Virus record (IMG/VR): IMGVR_UViG_3300032326_001508
Span: 1-35,386 of that record
DNA from: a virus
Direction: 5' to 3' (one strand)
DNA length: 35,386 nucleotides
In this document: positions 29,852 to 35,386 of the stretch, piece by piece
Numbering within the stretch: the first letter of the stretch is position 1
Layout of the letters: every line of letters starts with the position of its first letter
Notes under the pieces: generated by a model
What the model was told of the DNA's origin: nothing
Seen by the model: only the letters and a program-made list of their open reading frames with translations
The model's database searches: none
Program-made: the position numbers and the translations under genes

Positions 29852-32800
29852 ATGAGTGGATTTAGAACAAAATTAGATTATTCGAACAATAGACAAATAA
29901 AACAATTTGAAAAAACCAATACTATTTTATCTGGGGGAACCAAATTTGGTTTACCTTTTAGTGCGTTAACCACTGGTCCTAATTTAGATTATAGTGCTGT
30001 TACAAACTCATATCTTTATGGTTTAAGTAGTTTTTCAGGTAATGATACAACAACAATATTTAATTGGTTTGATTCCAATATGCAAATCGCTGAATATGCT
30101 GTTACAGCTATAACTCCAACAACAAGTGCCGATACACAAGAAATAGAAAATATTTTTGTTGGTAATAATCAAAACACATTAGATGGTAATACATTTTATG
30201 TAGATTATAGCGGAATATCTTTTGATATTCATGTTAATTATATGATTGATTTGGGTGGCGGTAATTATAGCGGTACTGTTGAACATTCATATATAGATTT
30301 TTTAAGTGCTAGTAGTTTAGATTATCAATCTAGAACAATATGGATTGATAATCCAGAGATAACAAGAACTGATAGATTAATTATAACTAGAGAACCACAA
30401 ATTGGTTATGTATGGACTTGTATCGATTCTGAAGGTATGGGTGCATGGGCAGCAGTTTCTGGTGGTACAGGTTCAACTGGTACAACATCAACAATATGGA
30501 CAGCTGGTACTGGAAATAATTCAGCTGTATTAGGTGGTTCTGGTGGCGTGGCTAGTGGTGATTATTCGGTTTCAGAAGGATATCAAACAACAGCATCTGG
30601 TAATTATTCTCATGCTGAAGGTATATATACAATTTCTCAAGGTGAAAAAGCACATGCTGAAGGTGCTAATACAACAGCTAGTGGTTATGGTGCACATGCT
30701 GAAGGTGGTGCTACAATCGCTAGTGGTGAATCATCTCATGCTGAAGGTAATAGTACGATGGCAATAGGTAATGATTCACACGCTGAAGGTAATGGTACAA
30801 CATCGTTTGGTTCACAGTCACATGCTGAAGGTGAAGGTACAACAGCTAGTGGGGTTAGTTCACATGCTGAGGGTAGATATACAACTGCTAATGGTACTAG
30901 TTCACATACTGAAGGTAATTATACAACAGCAAGTGGTAATTATGCTCATGCTGAAGGTTTTGGTTCAGTAGCTGGTATTGAAATAATTGGTAGTGAAATA
31001 ACATATATTAATGATTATTCACATGCTGAAGGTAAATATACAACAGCTAGTGGTACTGCTTCGCATAGTGAAGGTAATTATACGATATCATTAGGTGAAT
31101 ATTCACACGCTGAAGGTAACATTACATTTTCTCAAGGCGATTATTCGCATGCTGAAGGTCATAATACAACAGCTAGTGGTTCTACATCACATGCTGAAGG
31201 GTATTATTCAATAGCTATTGGTAATTATTCACACGCTGAAGGTTATAATACTGTAGCTACTTCTGATTATTCGCACGCTGAAGGTTATTTTACTAATTCT
31301 AATGGTAGTTATTCACACGCTGAAGGTAATCAAACTTTAGCTAGTGGTTCTACATCTCACGCTGAAGGTGCTCAAACAACTGCTGGTGGTGATTATTCTC
31401 ATACTGAAGGTGTTTTTACAACAGCTATTGGTGAGCAATCACACGCTGAAGGTTATTGGACAACAGCTATTGGTAATGCTTCATCAGCTATTGGTGCTCA
31501 TACAACAGCTAGTGGATATGCGTCACATGCTGAAGGTTATAATACAGTTGCTAGTAATTACCAATCACATGCTGAAGGTAATAGTACAACCGCTAGTGGG
31601 TATTATTCTCATGCTGAAGGGTATCATACAACAGCTAGTGGTTATTCATCACATGCTGAAGGTGGTAATACAATAGCTAATGGTTATTATTCTCATGGTG
31701 AAGGTTATGATACAAATTCATTTGGTTATAGTTCACATGCTGAAGGTGGTCAAACAACAGCTGGTTGGTTAGGGTTTGAGATAGATACTGTTGTTAATGG
31801 AGTGATAACGTTAACTGCGATGTATGGTGACGTTACAACTGAATTTACTGGTGGTGAAGTAACACTTGAAAGAATTACGTATATTGACTATTATCCATAT
31901 AGTTCAGTTTCTTTTAGTTCAGGTACTAATACTGAAATATTTTTAAATGATACCACAATAAACGATGGTATGTATGTAGCTGACACTACTAATATGTTTA
32001 GTACATATGCTGGTATTTCATTAATGATAAGTAGAGGTGATATGTCTCATTCCGAAGGTGCTGGGACTAGAGCTTTGGCTGCGTATTCACATGTTGAAGG
32101 TGTTTCTAATTGGGGTTTTGGTATTGCTTCGCATGTTGAAGGGCAACTTACAATGGCTTTTGGTAAAGGTTCACATGCTGAAGGTAGACAAACAACAACA
32201 TATGGTGACTATTCACATATTGGTGGTCGTTTATCTTCGTTAACTGGTCATACATCATTTTTACATTCTTCTGGGTCAACTCTTAACTCAGCTGGTTCAG
32301 TTATTTTGGGTGGTCATACAAATTCAATTACACTTAACTCTAATTTATCAGCAATTATAGGTGGTTATTCTAATATAATATCTGGTCATACAAGTTCATT
32401 CATAGGTGGTGGTTATAATAATATAATTGATGAATCTAATTTACCTACTTCAAACGTTAACGAAGTAATTATGGGTGGTCAAAATAATTTAATCAATGGT
32501 TCTCAAAATGCTGGTATTTATTCATCTAGTGGTAGTGATTTATTATTTGCACCATATTCAACAATAGTAGGTGGTAGTAATAATCATATTGGTTTAACTA
32601 CAGCCACATTTAGTGGTGATGCTTTTGAATCAGCTTCAGCAATTCTTGGTGGTAGTAATAATAGTATATATTCTAATACAATAGTTGGTGTATCTAATAA
32701 AAGTAATATAATTGTTGGTGGTAATAATAATGCTATAAATTCTGAAACAGTTTTTCAATCTAGTATTTTAAATGGTCTATATAATACTATAGAAGTTAGT

Positions 32801-33790
32801 TCATTATCAACGATTATAGGTGGTAATACTAATAGTATTGCTTCAGGTAGTACAGCATCTTCAATTGTTGGTGGTGGTGTTAATACAATATATAATCCAG
32901 ATTTTTCAGTATTATTAGGTGGTCAATATAATACTTTAAGCGGTGTTAATACAAATAATGTTTCTATTATAGGTGGTACTGGAAATACAATAGGTACTGT
33001 AAGTAGTTATTCAGTTATTGTTGGTGGTATTAATAATGGTATATTGAATGCTGAACGAAGTGTTGTTATAGGTGGTAATAATATTACAGCAACTACTAGT
33101 GATACTGTATATGTACCTGATTTAGTTATTGATGGTTTAACATCTACTGACCCTATTGCAACTAATTCTAGTGGTAAAATAGTAGCTGGTACTTCTGATG
33201 CTAGACTTAAACAAAATATTAATCAATTAAATAATTCTTTAGATATAATTAAGAATCTTAGAGGAGTTTCCTTTGAATATACACCAGAATCTGAAATGGG
33301 TGATGGTATAAGATATGGATTTATCGCACAAGAAGTTCAGAGATTTATACCTGAAATTGTTAGAAATAGAGCTAAAGGTGATGGTATGTTATCATTAAAT
33401 TATAATGAGATTGTACCATTACTAGTTGAAGCGGTTAAAGAATTATCAACTGGAACAACAAATAATACTTATTTAAGAACACAAACAATATTAGCCGAAG
33501 ATAATAACATTGATTTAAATTATAATGGTACACAAGAAACTTCAATAAGTGGCGGATTACGAGTATTAAATGCAAAAGGTGAAAATTTAAATGCTGAATT
33601 AATCACAGATGAAAATGGTGATTTTATCACAAATAATGACTTTAAACCTAATTCATTAACAATTCCATTTTATAAACCAACATCTTCTGAAGATAAAAAT
33701 GGTAAAGAAGGTAACATAACTAGAGATGACGAATATTTATATATTAAAACCTCAAATGGTTGGGGAAGAACTAAATTGGAAAGCTTTTAA
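29852..33790 (+). CDS. Long tail fibre with YadA-like SHAEG repeats and peptidase S74 chaperone domain
   Basis: 1312 residues. Residues ~1-230 are a beta-rich anchor (SGFRTKLDYSNNRQIKQFE start). About 30 tandem SHAEG-type repeats with ~14-residue period (for example TTASGNYSHAEGIYTIS) form YadA/Hia head-like trimeric beta-roll structure. A second array of xIxGGxNN repeats (about 810-1080) follows. SDARLKQNI (1115-1123) starts an S74 intramolecular chaperone: S1115 and K1120 are the expected Ser-Lys dyad for self-cleavage, then YGFIAQEVQRFIPEIV and YNEIVPLLVEAVKEL. A further 111 residues lie after the S74 core. The gene opens the rightward late unit. Confidence 0.85.
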   Translation: MSGFRTKLDYSNNRQIKQFEKTNTILSGGTKFGLPFSALTTGPNLDYSAVTNSYLYGLSSFSGNDTTTIFNWFDSNMQIAEYAVTAITPTTSADTQEIENIFVGNNQNTLDGNTFYVDYSGISFDIHVNYMIDLGGGNYSGTVEHSYIDFLSASSLDYQSRTIWIDNPEITRTDRLIITREPQIGYVWTCIDSEGMGAWAAVSGGTGSTGTTSTIWTAGTGNNSAVLGGSGGVASGDYSVSEGYQTTASGNYSHAEGIYTISQGEKAHAEGANTTASGYGAHAEGGATIASGESSHAEGNSTMAIGNDSHAEGNGTTSFGSQSHAEGEGTTASGVSSHAEGRYTTANGTSSHTEGNYTTASGNYAHAEGFGSVAGIEIIGSEITYINDYSHAEGKYTTASGTASHSEGNYTISLGEYSHAEGNITFSQGDYSHAEGHNTTASGSTSHAEGYYSIAIGNYSHAEGYNTVATSDYSHAEGYFTNSNGSYSHAEGNQTLASGSTSHAEGAQTTAGGDYSHTEGVFTTAIGEQSHAEGYWTTAIGNASSAIGAHTTASGYASHAEGYNTVASNYQSHAEGNSTTASGYYSHAEGYHTTASGYSSHAEGGNTIANGYYSHGEGYDTNSFGYSSHAEGGQTTAGWLGFEIDTVVNGVITLTAMYGDVTTEFTGGEVTLERITYIDYYPYSSVSFSSGTNTEIFLNDTTINDGMYVADTTNMFSTYAGISLMISRGDMSHSEGAGTRALAAYSHVEGVSNWGFGIASHVEGQLTMAFGKGSHAEGRQTTTYGDYSHIGGRLSSLTGHTSFLHSSGSTLNSAGSVILGGHTNSITLNSNLSAIIGGYSNIISGHTSSFIGGGYNNIIDESNLPTSNVNEVIMGGQNNLINGSQNAGIYSSSGSDLLFAPYSTIVGGSNNHIGLTTATFSGDAFESASAILGGSNNSIYSNTIVGVSNKSNIIVGGNNNAINSETVFQSSILNGLYNTIEVSSLSTIIGGNTNSIASGSTASSIVGGGVNTIYNPDFSVLLGGQYNTLSGVNTNNVSIIGGTGNTIGTVSSYSVIVGGINNGILNAERSVVIGGNNITATTSDTVYVPDLVIDGLTSTDPIATNSSGKIVAGTSDARLKQNINQLNNSLDIIKNLRGVSFEYTPESEMGDGIRYGFIAQEVQRFIPEIVRNRAKGDGMLSLNYNEIVPLLVEAVKELSTGTTNNTYLRTQTILAEDNNIDLNYNGTQETSISGGLRVLNAKGENLNAELITDENGDFITNNDFKPNSLTIPFYKPTSSEDKNGKEGNITRDDEYLYIKTSNGWGRTKLESF
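30603..32226 (+). repeat. SHAEG tandem repeat array of the fibre gene
   Basis: About 30 repeats of roughly 42 bases encoding x-S-H-A-E-G-x-x-T-T-A-S-G. One spacer of ~20 residues follows the ninth copy, and one ~95-residue insert (31757-32041) interrupts the array before the last four copies. Confidence 0.8.
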
Positions 33791-33792
33791 TA

Positions 33793-35386
33793 ATGAATAA
33801 AATTACTAATTATAAATTCAATAAACATAATTTGAGGTTATCACTTTCAGATTATTGGGATTTCAATTTAGCGTTTGATGATATATATACACATACCATT
33901 AATGGATGTTTACCAGCAGTATTCTTTGATTTTAATAACAAAAATACTTACCCAAATAAAGATTTTAATGTTAAAACAATTAAAAGTTTAGTAACTTGGG
34001 AAGGTGCGATAAATAGTGGTGCAACATTAAACTCATTTGGTTTAACTGGATTAGATAACGGTTTAATTAATTTAGAAAGAATAAATAATGATTATAGTAA
34101 TTTAGCATTATTATCAGCATTAACCCAATCACAAATAGTAATACCTTCTGGTGATACAAAATTAATTTTAAATAGTGTTACAGGTTATACTTCAGATGTT
34201 ATATATCCAATAGATATTATTAGCGGTGCAACATCAGCTGATACAACATATGCTCAATTTTGCGGTGGTTTTTATCAAGGTTATTATAAATTAGATGGTT
34301 ATGATTATGAATTATTACCAACAAGAGTTAATGACGCATGGACTGCTGAATTTTATATTAATAAACAAGAATTATGTGATAAGTACACTGGAACTACATT
34401 AAATGATTTATACCCAAATAATAAAGGTATATTCTTTTATATGGGAACCAGAGCTGAAAATAAATTCTGGAATACATGGGAAGGTGCTGATACTGGCTGT
34501 ACAAAAGATTGTACAATGCCAGATGGTTGTACGGATACATTGAGTGATTGGTGTACAATACCAAAAGAAGATGAAATATATTTTGTAGGTGATTATGGTA
34601 TTCCGATTCCGTTAAGCCCACCACAATTGGATATTGAATTAATTAAAAATCAGTTTTTAATTTATGGTAGGTCAAAATGTCATCCTTACGAAGAATTAAG
34701 TGGATATACTGGTCAATTCTTTAAAAAAGTTGATGATGGTTTTGAGTTATTAGATTTAGGTCAAATAATTCCAAGAGAATTTAAATCAAATGAAAATAAT
34801 ATATCAATTAATGATAATTCACCAGCTTCAGTATATCCTATAACATTTGAAGTATCAGGATTAACTGGTGTGATAAATAGTGTTAAATTATCAATCACAG
34901 GTTTAACTCATACATATTTTGGTGATGTTGCAATTGTTTTAGTGTCACCAAATAATTTAAAATATACGGTAATAACTGGTAGAGATGCTAATTCACAAGT
35001 ATTACTTGATAAAAATATTACTATTAGTAGTGATAGTAACATAGAATGGAATTATACTACTGGTGATACATTTATTAATAAATCCTTTGTAACCGTAGAT
35101 TTAAATTTTGATTTACCATTCCCATTAACAATATCATCAGGTATTCACCCAAATATTAAAACATTCTTAGATTTAACTGCTGAAGAATTAAATGGTACAT
35201 GGTCTTTATATGTTCAAGATTTTTCTGATAGTGGGGGTGTAGGTTCTATTACTGATTTAGCAATCATTATTGATGAAATAATTAAAGATGAAACAATAAT
35301 TTATCCGTATGGTGGTAATGGTTGTAATACATGTTCAAAATGTGGTACAACACATGATGGTTTAGGTAATCAAACTGTATGTACAT
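33793..35386 (+). CDS. Tail/fibre-associated protein with P-domain-like fold (3'-truncated by window edge)
   Basis: 531 codons visible, no stop before the edge. Starts two bases after the fibre stop: MNKITNYKFNKHNLRLSLSDY. N-terminal ~330 residues are tail-protein-like with an FFYMGTRAENKFWNTWEG part and a cysteine-rich loop (CTKDCTMPDGCTDTLSDWCT, about 236-255). Residues ~350-495 resemble the P/Homo B domain of subtilisin-type proprotein convertases: FEVSGLTGVINSVKLSITGL, DVAIVLVSPNN, TWSLYVQDFSDSGGVGSI. A second cysteine cluster (NGCNTCSKCG) is at the visible end. No protease domain is seen. Function in fibre attachment or carbohydrate binding is inference. Confidence 0.6.
   Translation, partial: MNKITNYKFNKHNLRLSLSDYWDFNLAFDDIYTHTINGCLPAVFFDFNNKNTYPNKDFNVKTIKSLVTWEGAINSGATLNSFGLTGLDNGLINLERINNDYSNLALLSALTQSQIVIPSGDTKLILNSVTGYTSDVIYPIDIISGATSADTTYAQFCGGFYQGYYKLDGYDYELLPTRVNDAWTAEFYINKQELCDKYTGTTLNDLYPNNKGIFFYMGTRAENKFWNTWEGADTGCTKDCTMPDGCTDTLSDWCTIPKEDEIYFVGDYGIPIPLSPPQLDIELIKNQFLIYGRSKCHPYEELSGYTGQFFKKVDDGFELLDLGQIIPREFKSNENNISINDNSPASVYPITFEVSGLTGVINSVKLSITGLTHTYFGDVAIVLVSPNNLKYTVITGRDANSQVLLDKNITISSDSNIEWNYTTGDTFINKSFVTVDLNFDLPFPLTISSGIHPNIKTFLDLTAEELNGTWSLYVQDFSDSGGVGSITDLAIIIDEIIKDETIIYPYGGNGCNTCSKCGTTHDGLGNQTVCT

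Noticed and set aside
30534-32243. Plus-strand reading frames of 66 to 110 residues rich in MLKV inside the fibre gene
   Set aside because: They are shadows of the SHAEG repeats in another frame and repeat with the same period.

Overview
The window reads as a piece of a large, AT-rich, T4-like (myovirus-type) phage genome that probably infects a Bacteroidota host. The T4 relationship rests on the C-terminus of a gp23-type major capsid protein at the left edge, a gp55-type late sigma factor, a PhoH-type ATPase, a dUTPase, OB-fold baseplate-like and other virion proteins, and a long fibre ending in a peptidase S74 chaperone domain. The host guess rests on three promoter-like sites matching the Bacteroidota pattern (TTG box, about 20 nt, TAnnTTTG) and on the near absence of Shine-Dalgarno sequences. 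No tRNA, rRNA, CRISPR or IS element is visible. No gap between genes exceeds about 175 bp.

Layout. Positions 1-2872 (+): end of the capsid gene with a strong terminator, then a mobile homing endonuclease, then a small ADP-ribosyltransferase-like protein with a capsid-targeting-like leader. Positions 29789 down to 2884 (-): one long, tightly packed late cluster. In transcription order it holds repeat-rich virion proteins (29789-26340), two unknown virion-like proteins (26325-25044), a glycosyltransferase carrying an intein and an in-frame stop (24938-22485), a coiled-coil protein, a degenerate HD protein and dUTPase (22482-20878), a glycan island of glycosyltransferases, methyltransferases, a DegT-type aminotransferase and an FdtA-like ketoisomerase (20076-13603), PhoH and unknown genes (13616-10921), two more glycosyltransferases and gp55 (10900-8209), and tail or baseplate proteins (8166-3124). 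A plus-strand GIY-YIG endonuclease sits inside this minus-strand cluster at 20186-20902. Positions 29852-35386 (+): a 1312-residue trimeric-fibre protein with SHAEG repeats, then a truncated fibre or tail protein with a P-domain-like fold.

How the parts may work together. The glycan genes look able to make and assemble an unusual 3-amino-3,6-dideoxy sugar and to decorate virion proteins or another phage product; seven glycosyltransferases lie amid structural genes. gp55 would direct late transcription of the structural genes. Three selfish elements (a Vsr-like free-standing endonuclease, a GIY-YIG endonuclease and a LAGLIDADG intein) occupy or flank conserved genes.

The most unusual observation is at 24852-24915. 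The N-terminal coding part of the intein-bearing glycosyltransferase contains an extended GC-rich hairpin followed directly by GGT-TAA-GGC. A ribosome hop from GGT to GGC over the stop would give the uninterrupted sequence TGVGYFRS that I expect for this family. This is a candidate for programmed translational bypassing, with a mutation or sequence error as the alternative. A second gene (10921-11293) is split by a +1 frame change at a run of seven A.
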